The translations under genes and the position numbers were made by a program. Shown here in pieces: positions 30,682-62,785 of a DNA stretch of 64,000 bases. The stretch comes from Phalacrocorax aristotelis (lineage: Eukaryota > Chordata > Aves > Suliformes > Phalacrocoracidae). The stretch covers positions 54,214,621 to 54,278,620 of the forward strand of contig NC_134280.1 in NCBI RefSeq assembly GCF_949628215.1. Direction: 5' to 3'. Within the stretch, counting starts at the first letter, position 1. Every line of letters starts with the position of its first letter. Below the pieces are notes generated by a model. It was given only the letters and a program-made list of their open reading frames with translations. It was not told the origin of the DNA and did no database searches.

Positions 30682-33600
30682 CTGCAAGTTGAAAAACAGT
30701 GTTTAAAAACACTTTAATGGTAATTTGTTTACCTCAACAGAAGATGAAAATGGAACAGGTCATTGTTTAAAACCTCAATATCAATTAACAGCTGCTGGTT
30801 TTGCTAAGAAATTCATCATGCATAATCTCCTGCAGTAAAGTTAATAGCTCCCATAATACCCAATCCAAACTGGAACTTGCTCATAGTTTTTAAACAGTCT
30901 GTTAGGTGCTTTCATTTAACCCTTCTACACGTATTTTTTTCTATTAAGTATTCCAGATGTTCATCCATTTCTACCAAATCATAAATCTTCAGTCTGAAGA
31001 CAAGCATCACAGTATCCTAGACTAGCTCTGCTCTCTATTAAAAAAAATGCAAGCCAAAGAAACAAATACATTATTTTCTAATTCCTTGACAGTATCAAGG
31101 TAAATAATTTTTTATCTCTGCATATACTACACTACTATGCCTGATCTGAAAAAAATGAAAGTTCAAATGAATTAAAACAACTTCAGAGTTACTTTTTTCT
31201 TACGTCACCTGAGCTGAAAAACATGCCTCACTTGTCTGCCTAATCAGGGCAATCTTTGTGAATACCTGTTTCCACTGCACTAAACTGAACAACAGCCTAA
31301 AACTGCTGCTACATAACGAGAAGCAAAGCACTGAAGGAAAGAAAATTATTTACCAGTCAAAGGGGTTTCGACAACAGCTATGAAGGCAGAATCCCCTATA
31401 TAAAAATTTGCCTTGATTTTTTTTTATTGGGAGTAAGAAAACGAAGAGGAAACTTAGAAGTTGAAGTCTTGGTATTAGCAATGATCAGAAACAAGTTCAG
31501 CACAGCTGCCCTGGCCCCCAAGATCTAAATTAGCCCTCCTGAGAAACTAGAGGGAGCCAGACTGCCCAATTTAACTTTTCTGTTATTTCTTTTCTGGGGC
31601 AAAATACCCAAGCCTGTACATCTATTTTAGTAATACAGCTTGGGTTCCCCCCCTCCCCATTATGAACAGCTGATCACAAATCCAAGTAATCACTCCATAC
31701 CATGGCAGAAGCATAGGTAATATCCTCCGCTATCAAGCTTTCAAGAAGCAGATATTATTAGTCTGCAAGTCAAATTTAGAATAAAAAGTACTTTCCATCA
31801 TTCACAAGAGCCAACAGGTCCAGTTTCTTAGATTCTATAAGAGCCAAACAGGCTGATCTTTAGCCCAGCTTCCTATACAGAGCTACCAAAGAAGAACCTA
31901 AGTGCTAATGACATCTTGAGTGGCAGCCAGAGCAAGGGGGACCAGAGATCCCATGCACTCTCCCATCTGGAAAATGCTGATTTTTGTTCTACGCTAGAAA
32001 AGCAACACTTTCACAAACACTTAAGTAGAGTTGAAAAGCTTTGTTCATTTACAAAAGTACTAAGAGTATACATTAGATGATTCCACAAGAAGTAAAGCTG
32101 CTTAACATCTGCCAAAAAAAAAAAAAAAGCATGAGCCTACCCTATAGTTTAAGTCCAGAATCAAACAAAAGGGGCTCTTTGTAGACTAGGTGTTTCAGCA
32201 ACCCAGACACATTTATTTGCAAACACTTATTCTTGCCTTAAACATAACAAGAGAAAGCGGCAGTGCGAGCAAACACCTGCTAGAGCAAAACAGAAGAATT
32301 TTACTATCTTTCAGCTGAAGAAACAAAGGAACTTACACAAGCCTTTCCCTCTGTGGCAGAGGGCAGGGGGAAAAAAAAAAGATACACTATTAAAAAGTTA
32401 AGACTCAGAAAACTGACCTAATAACAGAGTTCAGCCAACAAGTTATACGATCCTAGTCACTATTAGAGGAAGCAATAGTAAACAACTAAAAATGCAAACT
32501 TGCATTGCTTAAAAATTAGCCTCCAAGACTTGTCTCTTCCAACATAGGCCCAGTGACAGAGCTAATGGAAAAAATCCACTCCATATACAGCACAAACAAC
32601 TGAGCAGAAGAATTTGTATTTCCTGCAGGGAACTACTTCTCAACCCCGCTGAGGGAAGACAAGAGTCTTATTCCATCTTCATTTGCATTTGGAAAACATG
32701 GAATAAAGTTCTGGTGACTTGAATAATTTTTAAATAGCAGTTGAATTAGTCTCCACTGGTACAGGCATGAATTGGGCATATTCTGGCAAAGCCATTCACC
32801 TAAGAAACAAGAAACAACAGCAAGAAAGAAGAAAAAAGGCACCAATCCCTGGTGCAAATACATACTTTCAGTCTTGTTTCGCTCCTCTTGAGTTGTTCCT
32901 TCTGTAACTAAAAAGTAAACAAACATATAATTAGGAGAAGCTTTCTTATAAAACTGCTTGCAATTCCCAGTTGCATTAAAGTTGTCTTTCAAAAACTTAA
33001 CTGCCGCAGAGTTACTAACAAAAGTGTTTGGTGAAAGCTGGTGAGGGCAGGGAAGGGGAGAGCAAGGTGATTTTAGAGATACAAAGTTAAATGGACACCT
33101 GGTTGAAAACATACAACAGCAAAGCCCTGAGCCTTCATATTTATTGCCTTAGTTATTTTCCAAGCAAGGGAGCTCAGTTTACAATCAAGACATGAGAAAG
33201 CTACCAGAATTCCAAGAAAATAATAGTATATGGTCTTGTTATCACTACCATTGCCAATAAGAGACCAAATTCATATCTTATTTCTCCTGGACAGTTCACT
33301 GTTTTCAAATAACTAATGCAAACATGAAGCTTTGGGGAAGGAGGGGACTACACCAACCACTTGTCCCACAAATCAGACTGCTGCAATTTGTCTAGCACAA
33401 CTGTCACACACCACTAATCATTTAAAACAGCAGGAAACTGTAAACTCGATGCACTCTATAATAGCAAAAATTCATTATAAGAACAAGTAATATCCTGAAG
33501 GATGCAACTTTAAAGGAAAAGTCTGTATATTTATGGCAAACCACATTCATAAATGCAAGTGTTCATAGAACAGTTTTTCTCTGCCACAAAACGCTTATGT

Positions 33601-34699
33601 CTTGCTGTACAAACCTTCTAAACACAGTAGAATATGAAGCAGGAAACTAAGGGACTCCTGAACTCACAGGAAGCCTCCTACCCATAACTGTTACTGCTTT
33701 TTGTAACTACAACAAATCAGGAGGGAAAGTTACGACTTCCTTTTCAGAGCTGCTGGGATACAACCCTGTGGGAAGCCACAAACATAATAGTCTGACACTT
33801 GTTGTAAGGAAAGTCAGAAGCAATAATGAAAAAATAGTCACGAGGAAGAAGCTCATTAACCTGTTCCACAAGCCCAGAACATTAGCAATACTTCAGCTCA
33901 CCTTGGAAGTTTTCTTGAGGGAACGCTATTTTGGTTAGAGACGACTTTATAAAAAAAATTGCCTAGTGGTTCTGGTTTCACCTATAACTTACATACTTTC
34001 TTCACTACATTTTTATTCTGAAGCCTCGTAGGCAGATGTTAGAGGAACAGAGCCAGACAAATCCTACAAAGTCTGGCATCGTATGCGGTAAACAACGGCG
34101 GCAGCAGCACAAACTTTAAACAGGCCCTCGTTTGGGAGACGGGGACCTCGAAATGAAATACTGAGCCCCCAAAATCTCACACCACGCTGAGGGAATACGA
34201 GATCGCGGATGAGATCAAACGAAAGAACGGCGTCTGACCGGGGCGGCTAAGGGCTTGACTCAACCCGAGCACCGCGGGGTGAGACACTGAGAAACTGTTC
34301 ACCACAAACAACAGCCCTCCACCCTCTTCCTTCCCCGCTTCCCGCGGGCGGGCGGGGGAAGGGAGGGCTCGCCGCCAGGCTCCCCGGGGCGGGCGGGAGC
34401 GCCCATACGCACGGCCGGAACCGCTCCATGCCCCCTCCGCCGAGCTCAGAGCAACGCGGACCCCACCCCTTCCCTCGGTCCAAACTTCCCAAGCCAGCCT
34501 TAAAATGGTGCCTGACAGGGCCGGGCCCGCCCCTCCCGCCAGGCGGCTGCAGGCGGCCCCCGCCGCCACCGAGCTCCACCCCGGAGCAGGCCCTAGCGGC
34601 CCCGCGCTGCGGCGGGCGGCCCAGGGACTCCCCGCCAGCCCCACCACCCCCCGCCCGCCCCCCGCTAAGCTGGGAGCTGCGGCCCCGCGGCGGCCTCAC
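30682..34699 (-). other. NAP1L4: First NAP1L4 intron(s)
   Basis: 4 kb between the CpG-island exon and the start-codon exon. It is CpG-rich only near its 5' end (above ~34080). A possible 36-nt leader exon is at 32866-32901. The open frame at 32633-33112 has no domain and overlaps that candidate. Confidence 0.7.
32866..32901 (-). other. NAP1L4: Possible alternative 5' UTR exon of NAP1L4
   Basis: A 36-nt minus-strand segment has an acceptor-like TTTTTAGTTACAG on one side and a donor-like A|GTATGT on the other, within the first intron. It has no ATG and would only lengthen the leader. Nothing but the two splice-like edges supports it. Confidence 0.3.
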
Positions 34700-34790
34700 C
34701 TGCCCGCGCCACCTCAGCCCGCAGAGGCAGCAGCACCAGCCACCACAGTCCTCGCAGGCTCACTCAGACTGCGCCGCCGACCTAGAAAGC
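34700..34790 (-). other. NAP1L4: NAP1L4 exon 1 (5' UTR), right boundary approximate
   Basis: On the minus strand the sequence GGGCAG|gtgagg gives a strong donor at 34700/34699 inside the CpG island. The upstream (higher-coordinate) edge is not defined. I place it shortly inside the minus-strand CCAAT box at 34799-34803. The exon has no ATG, consistent with translation starting in the 30650-30681 exon. Confidence 0.6.
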
Positions 34791-34798
34791 CCCGTCCC

Positions 34799-34803
34799 AT
34801 TGG
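34799..34803 (-). promoter_or_regulatory. CCAAT box 1 (NF-Y type)
   Basis: Plus ATTGG, so CCAAT on the NAP1L4 strand (GACCAATGGGAC). It lies closest to exon 1. Confidence 0.7.
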
Positions 34804-34808
34804 TCGAA

Positions 34809-34818
34809 GCGCGTGCGC
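34809..34818. promoter_or_regulatory. NRF1-like site
   Basis: GCGCGTGCGC differs by one base from the GCGCATGCGC palindrome and sits between CCAAT boxes 1 and 2. Confidence 0.5.
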
Positions 34819-34841
34819 CTCCCTCAGTAAAGACACCACCG

Positions 34842-34846
34842 ATTGG
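34842..34846 (-). promoter_or_regulatory. CCAAT box 2 (NF-Y type)
   Basis: Plus GATTGGTCC, CCAAT on the NAP1L4 strand, 43 bp from box 1, about four helical turns. Confidence 0.65.
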
Positions 34847-34880
34847 TCCTGGCAGCGCCGCAACAGCCGCACACGCACGC

Positions 34881-34891
34881 GGGCCATGTTG
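34881..34891. promoter_or_regulatory. YY1-like site
   Basis: GGGCCATGTTG resembles the GCCATnTT core of YY1 sites common at housekeeping start regions. Confidence 0.35.
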
Positions 34892-34915
34892 ACTATCCGA
34901 AGGCGCGGCGCTCGG

Positions 34916-34920
34916 CCAAT
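34916..34920 (+). promoter_or_regulatory. CCAAT box 3, opposite orientation
   Basis: Plus GGCCAATCAGAG, a good NF-Y core, opposite in orientation to boxes 1 and 2 and 74 bp from box 2. The mixed orientation is compatible with a bidirectional promoter. Confidence 0.65.
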
Positions 34921-35399
34921 CAGAGAGCGAGTGCGGGTGCGGGGAGTTGTGGGGGGAGGGGCAGGGGGACGTGCGCGTGGGGCGGGCCGCGCGCGGGGAG
35001 AGCGCGTGATGCAGGGCGGCGCAGGGGGGGCGGTGGCGCCGGCGCGTGCCTCCGCCCTTAAAGCGACAGAGGCCGTGCTCTGGAAACGCGGCGGGCGGGT
35101 TCCTGAGGCGGTGGGGTCTGGCCGGCCGAGGCAGGGGAAGGCCGACCGGGCCGGGCGGTGCCGGCGCGCTGCGGTGTTGGGGGGGAAGCGGGTTGAACGC
35201 GGTTGTGTGATGCAGAGGAGCGATGAGCGCTGCCCGGCCAACCCGCGCCCGCCGCGCCTTCGGCGTGTCCTTGAGATAATCCCTGCCGAGGGCCGGGAAA
35301 GGCGGCTTCCGAGGCGTTCTGTGGCCGGCTGCTGAAGTGTGGTGCTGCTGCCTTCCAGTTTTTTCAGCAGCAACGACAGGCTTAGCAGCGCCTGTCCTG

Positions 35400-38300
35400 T
35401 GCTCGGTCACCCGCCTGCACCGTAAGGTTTGCTGTCCTAGCAGGTACACTGAGCGGGGTTGGAAGGCTTGCATTTTAACTAGATTAATAACACGATGATG
35501 GTTTTAAGAACCTGTGTGTCATCCGCATGGGTAAGGCTACACTTGAAAGGTAAATAAAAAAGCTGAGTGCTTCCTATTAAAAAACAAACCAAATCCTTTT
35601 GATGCTTCAGATTGAGCACCTTTTTGAAAATGTTAGCCTTTCCAGCATTGTTTCCTCGTCTAGATATGGACATAATTTCATCTTCTGTAAGAAAAAGAAA
35701 AAAACCCAAAACAAGCCTCTAAAAAACCCTTACTAGCCCAGCTTCTGTTTGTATGGCAGTTTGTAAGCAGCAGATGCTGGGTAGCATGGTGTTAGGAACA
35801 GTGCGATTTCAGCTTCGGAAGCCTCTTAAGAATCTTAGTAAACTTTCACTTGGTAGGAAAAAACCTCTAACCCAGTGGATTCCCTTCTTCTACAAAAGGT
35901 TTTCTGCAGGTCTGCAACTTAGTCTTGGAGTTAAGTAATTAGCGACAAGGATTTATCATCACAGTCCTTTCATGGGTAAAATTAAAATTTGGAAATGATG
36001 AGACCAAGATCTTATTAACAACTACTCAGTACATTAATGTTGGATTAGTTCAGTTACTATAGGAATGTAGTGACAGCAATATTTAAGGAATTGTTGGTTA
36101 ACTAGGTACCAATACTGTAATTAATAAGATACTTGCAGGGATGTTGTGGAGTCGGTTGCACAAATAAGCAGATCTGGTGCACCAGAGGTCATGCTCAGTG
36201 GAAGGCTCTTCCATTTCTTTTCTTTGCTTCCAACTCCCTTTCCCTGTTCCTCCTGACCAGTCCTTTTTCTAACATCAGCAGGTTAACGGCCTTCCCATAG
36301 CTCCATGAAGTTTTATTTTGGGACACCCTTATTCATGAAAGCAGCTACACTTAATTCTCAGTCTTCCAAAGAAAGAACTCTGAAAGGAGGATTTATCTGA
36401 AGGTATTCCTTCTCAACCTTTTGTTCTTGCTGCTGGTTCACAGCCATCAAGTGTTCTAAGTTTTTCCTGTCAGTGTCCATTTTCTTAAAAGCTTTCTCTG
36501 CCTTCCACCCAGAATACAAACTCCAAACTGTCTCCTACAAAAATGTAGGAGGTTTTGCTTAAGTATGTGCTCTAGTGGCACCTTTTTGCTGTTGCAGGAA
36601 TACGCTGCAGCCCTGTTCAGACTATTTGTTGCACTACTGCATCTTCTGTGGCATGTGCAGAGTTTGTCTCTCTGCACTAGTTGCTAGCTTGTTAATGCAG
36701 TTCTCAAAAATGCTGCAAACCCTCAACTAAATTAAAATTAGGATGGTCTTGTAAAAGATTTGTTTTCTTCTGGACGAATTATTGAAGCCTTGAGGCAGGC
36801 CGGAGTGCTGGAAGCATTTGGCTCTCTTCCTCCACTGACATATATCAAAGTAAACATACATTTACATTACATTACATCCTTGGATTTTTAGTGCCCCTCT
36901 CCAAAGGCATTACTCTCTCACGATCAGTGAGGGGTTTTTGCTGATTTTTGTCTAACCTCTCATAGCACAGCAGTAGACTTCAGGCCTGTGGATAAGGCAC
37001 AATCTGTGGAGTCATCTTGCTGTCAGGTGCTCCTACCCTGCAGAGAGCTGCAAAGAGATATTTGCTGAATCACCCTGGCTTGATTTAAACACTCAGCCTA
37101 GCATACAAGACAACTTGGAGAACCAAAACTGAGAGAAGGGATTATGGCAGAGCTGCTGAACAAACGCACTAGGCACTGGAAAGAATGCTCAGGCTGAGAT
37201 CTGTAACTGGCATTTAAAACGTTTGTGTCTTCTGCCCTTGGGTGGGTATTAATGGAAACTGCTCTCAGTGAGATGCCAGACATTCACAGCCTAATTTGAG
37301 AGATAAGACTTAGTTTGTCAATTACTTTTTCTGGAGGGGGAGGAAGAACTTTGATCATTGCTAAGTGGAGTGTTGGTACTAAATAGCTAACGTGCTTCTT
37401 AATTAATTTGTTCTGTCTCAGGAGACACATCAAGTACTATGCATGTGGTACAGTGTCCTGTATAGAAATTGCCCTGTGAAATTAGAGGGAGGAGTAAAAA
37501 TTCTTTTCTGTATTTGTGTGGTAGAAATCGTGTAATTAAAGAGGGAGCTGAAGTTGGTCCAACAACTACCACCACCTGAAAACGTTAGCTTAAAATGTAC
37601 AAAAAGAAGCTGAAGGTATGTACTGCATGTGGCAGAGATTTGGTTATCTGCACATTTAAAATGCATCAGTGGCTTCCTGGAACAGCAGACAGTAAATACA
37701 AACATTAGGATAAAGAGGTCAAAGAGAGTACCATAAATGTAATTAGAAACTCATTAAAGTCTTTGAAAAAGATTGGTGACAACAAGACCAGATTGAACAA
37801 TTCACAAATTTTTTTTCTACCTCCATCTGAGTGATGGAGGAACTTGTTCTCTTCAGTGGAGCAGTATTCACATTTGATGTTAATTTGAATATTCACATTT
37901 AGAAAGGCTGAAAGGCACACTCTGAGCAAAAGACAGAAAAAATTTGCTGCTGCCAAGTTTGGCCTTCAGCCAAGGGTGCAATTAAAAACAGAAACGCAGC
38001 ACTTTTACCTTGCCATCTCTGAATAAATTCTGTGATAGGTGGGAAGTAAAAAGCTCCGTGTTGTACAAACATGAGGTCTGTGTTCTAGAAAATTAAAATA
38101 CTAAAAATTCCAAGGTTTTGCTGTGGGGATTTTCATTTTCATAATGCTTAGAAAATCACATTCCAGGCTGGCTTCCCTGAGGAAGTGCATGCATACAGGC
38201 ACATTTTAAAATAAAAAAAATTAAAATACTGTGAAGTCTGTCCTCTCCTTTTTCCTTGCTGCCAGACAGGTGACTGAGACAATGAATGCAGACCACTGCT

Positions 38301-41300
38301 GCTGCACTCTTTTCTCCTGGTTGCCAGGTCACTCTTACTAGGCAAGTGCAGTGGAATTCACTTAAGTGCCACCTTGATGGATGCCAGGGAAGAGATAATT
38401 GTGCTGTTCGGGTTTCACAGATGGCACACATCAGTTGGCACACCTTCACCACAAAAGTCAATTTAAACAACGTGCATCCAAGCCTGGCCGCAGTGTTCTG
38501 TCTGCTAGCAAGTTTTCCTTCACCAGGACTTTATGAGTACTGTTATTTTTTTGCTAACTTGTGGCTGCAGAGAGGATAAAAGTGACTGATCTGTGGTAGC
38601 TCTGGAGCTTGTTTTTTGTTACAAATTCTAGGAGACTAAGTCTGTTTTTCTGACTCTCTGCCAAGGTCATTGTTTTTATTATCCTGCTGCTTTTGGAAAA
38701 AAAGAAAATATTTTACTATGATTTTATTTGGACAGAATGAATTAACTTCCTGTTTGTGTATCAAGGTAAAATACTTTAGCAGCTTCTTTACTGGTGTTAC
38801 CAATTTGTGTGTTGGTTTTTTTTTTTTAATAGAAAATACTCAGGCTTGTCAACTAACGCACAGATGCTTTGTGAAGCAGACATTTTCCTTGCTGACAATG
38901 CTGACTTCCAAGGACAGCTGAAACAGATAGGAAGAGAAAATTGTAATTGGAAGACCAGTTCAAGTATGGGAAGAAGAGTTCAAGTATGGGAAGGTTTTGA
39001 GGGCATTATTGCTGGAGGAGTCAAGTGACAAGCTTGCTTGAAGAAGGCAACTTCAGAAAGGCATGAACTAGATAGCAAAACACTGTAAAAAGCAGGGGAG
39101 AATACATTGCTGTGTGGAAGAACAATGATCACCCAAGAGGCAAGGTGAGCCTGAAGAGGAGAGGATTGCAAAGGCTCTGAACCTTTATGATGACTATGAA
39201 AAGAATCCCATTGATTTTAGGAGACTTTTGACTGTGTTCAACAACAGGAATGCTGTTTCTGCTGTAGCAGAAGAAAAAGATTACTTTAGCAGCACTGACG
39301 TTTTTGATAAGGATTCTTTCAAATTATCTTAGTTTAAAATAAGCAAATTGACAGTGAGACAAAACACAGAAATGGCTGCTAAATAATTTTGCAGGTAGAA
39401 TAAGACCTTAATGGGGCAGTAAATACAGCAGAGGCCCTTATATGACATGAGTATGTATTTAAAAAAAAATACTGAGTGAGGAAGGAGTGTGTGCATGTGG
39501 GAAACATACAGAAAAAATGGACGATAACCTTTTGAGAAAGATCTATGCAAGGAGAGTTGTCCCATAAACAAATTGAAGCATTTGGGAAGGGAAAAGGGCA
39601 TTTAAAAAAAATTATTCTATACTGATGGAGTAGATAAACAATTGAATTGAATGAGGTTTTTCTAAAAACATAACAGGAGGAGAAAAACTAGTGTGTGTGG
39701 AGGGAAAGCCAGGATGTTATTATGGAGATGTCATAAAGAAATTAGAATCCAGGACAGCAGTGGATTAACAGCATCTTCTCCATAGTTACATACTAACTAG
39801 CTTTAAGCAAGTGCTAACTTGGATCAACAAAAAAGAATTTCTATAACCAAATTACTGACATTATTCGATATTAAGTAGCAACTTCAGAAGCAGTTCATGT
39901 TCAGGAAAGTAGTTAAGGCAGTGAAGTCTATGGTTAGAAATCATTTAGGTCTAGGTTTCTCAGTAAAGTTTGTAGATCTAGCCCTGGAGCCTGTCTAGAC
40001 TGCAGGGAGTTTGGAATTGGAGAACATTATCTGACTGAGAAGCAGTATCTTGCAAATGCAGCCTAGGCACATCCCATCCCTTCATGGATATTCTGAGGGC
40101 ACATGTGTCTTGGGGGAACATGCTGGGAAGAAAACGATGAGCTGATCATGTTGAAGGGGGTTAGAATCGAGAGTGGTGTAAAAATGCAACTGATCCTCTT
40201 CTGTTCACAAACCAAAGGATGGCGAAGTTGCCCTTATGGCTGTGGCTGGCTATTTGAAGTACCACAGTGAAGTTTAAATATGCATTTATACAATTCATTA
40301 GAAGTTAGCAGAATAATCAAATACTGAATGCAAAATGAATTAAATTTGTAATAGGAAACTAAAAGGAAAAGTTCTGTAAACCACATTTCAAAAAGATGTT
40401 AATGGAATAAAGATAAGCTGTATATTCTTCCCACTATACAAAGGTCACACAATTTGTACTTTACAACAGATTTTATTTTTTGCATAGAAAATGCATGTGC
40501 TTTACTGACCTTAATATTATGTGTGTTTTCAGAGGCAAATATAAACTAGAAAAAAAGCCCTACTAAACCTTTCTGTTACTCCAAATATGTTCATTCCTCA
40601 GAAGGAGGAATATAAATATATAAAGCAAAGATGTTTTAACTCTGAATTAAGGAAAGGAACATAGCCTAATGGTTATAGCATGAACCTAAGGTTGAGAGAG
40701 GTGTCACAGTATGACCTGCAAGTCACCTTGAGGCTTAAGAATACTTGAACATAGTTATGTATGTTGGGCACTCAGCTGTTATATGCAGTTGTGAAGTAGG
40801 TGAGGTATTTTTTAGGATTTTATGAATTAGCTACTGCCAGTGAAAGGCATTAGTAGGCAACAGACAACTGTCCTTGCAGACATAATGTGACCAGGCTACA
40901 TCAGAGAGATTATTAACTCTGGGTTAAACTGTCATGTTAAAAACATCAGTCTTGAATAGCAACCAATTTATAGCTGTATTTCCTAATTGCAAACCAATCC
41001 ACAAACTGTATCTCAGTATGAAACCCTCTGTTAATTCCCCTTGGCTCTGAACAGGTGATTAGGTACTAAGTACTTTAGGTAACCAGGTGCTTTGGCAGCA
41101 CTGCTGTTTCCTTGGAGGGATAGCTCCAAGAACGCACCACCCTCCGCCATTAGCCCTTCATGTCTTCCCCACCTGTTTGTTCAATGTATGTGCATTTGCC
41201 TTGTACTTACCCACTTGATAGCAACTGCAGGTTGAGCAAAGATGATGATCTGTTCCTTTTTGCAACAAAGTGACCATTAGCTTCTACTATGCAAAGTGTT

Positions 41301-41655
41301 CTGGGTATACTTATGAAAGTTTTTAATAACAGCAGCTAGAGTAAGTATCATAGTGGAACTACCCAGTTTTTCCTGCTTATGTAAAGATACTAAAGTCATC
41401 TGGAAAATACTGTTCTTACTGTGGGACTAATTACTCAGCTCCCATTTAGTAGTAAATTTTGCTGACAATGATGTGTTCCAGAATGCAAGCTACAGTGGAT
41501 TTTAGATAGAAATCAGTCTGCAGGACAAATTAACCAAAACCTGGACAGCTATAAAAAACAACAATCCTTATGTGGATTTGCTGACTGAGCAGCACCTTCC
41601 CAAATTGAACTGGCAACTATTCAACCTGCTACTGTTGTTGCAAAGAAACTTCTTA
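35400..41655. other. Intergenic region between CARS1 3' end and NAP1L4 promoter
   Basis: 6.3 kb of AT-rich sequence with no supported exon on either strand. A 20-bp tandem duplication lies at 38957-38993. It separates two co-oriented genes: CARS1 transcription ends near 41.66 kb and NAP1L4 starts near 34.8 kb. Confidence 0.65.
38957..38993 (+). repeat. Two-copy tandem duplication, 20-bp period
   Basis: AGTTCAAGTATGGGAAG occurs at 38957-38973 and again at 38977-38993, separated by AAG. Confidence 0.9.
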
Positions 41656-41659
41656 CAGG

Positions 41660-41837
41660 TTGGCTTTTTTAAAGAATGGATTTTTATTGACTTTCCAGAT
41701 GACGTTATTCATCCACGTAAACAGGATTTTTACTTTGCACATAACAGAAAGTGTAAACAGAAATTTGAGCATCGGTATATGCTCATTTCTTCAATGGTGA
41801 CCCAGCACTCGCCTTCTAAAAAAAAGTCCTGTTGTTT
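41660..41837 (-). other. CARS1: CARS1 3' UTR (short)
   Basis: About 175 nt from the stop to the expected cleavage point after AATAAA at 41688-41683. A short 3' UTR fits a housekeeping synthetase mRNA. The exact end is not visible. Confidence 0.6.
41683..41688 (-). terminator. CARS1 poly(A) signal AATAAA
   Basis: Plus TTTATT, canonical hexamer on the coding strand 150 nt past the stop codon, the first one in the downstream sequence. Confidence 0.65.

Positions 41838-62785
<20,948 letters not shown>

Larger units (their letters stand above)
5560..34790 (-). other. NAP1L4: NAP1L4 transcription unit (gene span)
   Basis: The span runs from a first exon in the CpG island (donor at 34700/34699) to a probable poly(A) site near 5560, on the minus strand. 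It has at least fifteen exons: one wholly untranslated, one carrying the ATG, and thirteen more. All introns are GT-AG. The gene spans about 29 kb, more compact than my recollection of the human gene. Both transcript ends are estimates: the start from CpG island and CCAAT placement, the end from an ATTAAA hexamer followed by a GT-rich stretch. A second 5' UTR exon near 32.9 kb is possible. Confidence 0.85.
34080..35350. promoter_or_regulatory. CpG island promoter of NAP1L4
   Basis: Abrupt change from AT-rich flanks to dense CpG, with GGGCGG boxes and long GC runs. It is the only CpG island in the window and surrounds NAP1L4 exon 1. The island extends ~550 bp beyond the presumed start, so divergent transcription to the right is possible. 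Confidence 0.9.

Noticed and set aside
32633-33112. 159-codon minus-strand frame in NAP1L4 intron 1
   Set aside because: No recognisable domain, intronic position, and no start-context or splice support; chance frame.
34505-35335. 276-codon plus-strand open frame over the CpG island (and 219/237-codon frames opposite)
   Set aside because: High GC removes stop codons; the products are Arg/Pro/Ala-rich without domains, and overlapping frames are open on both strands at once.
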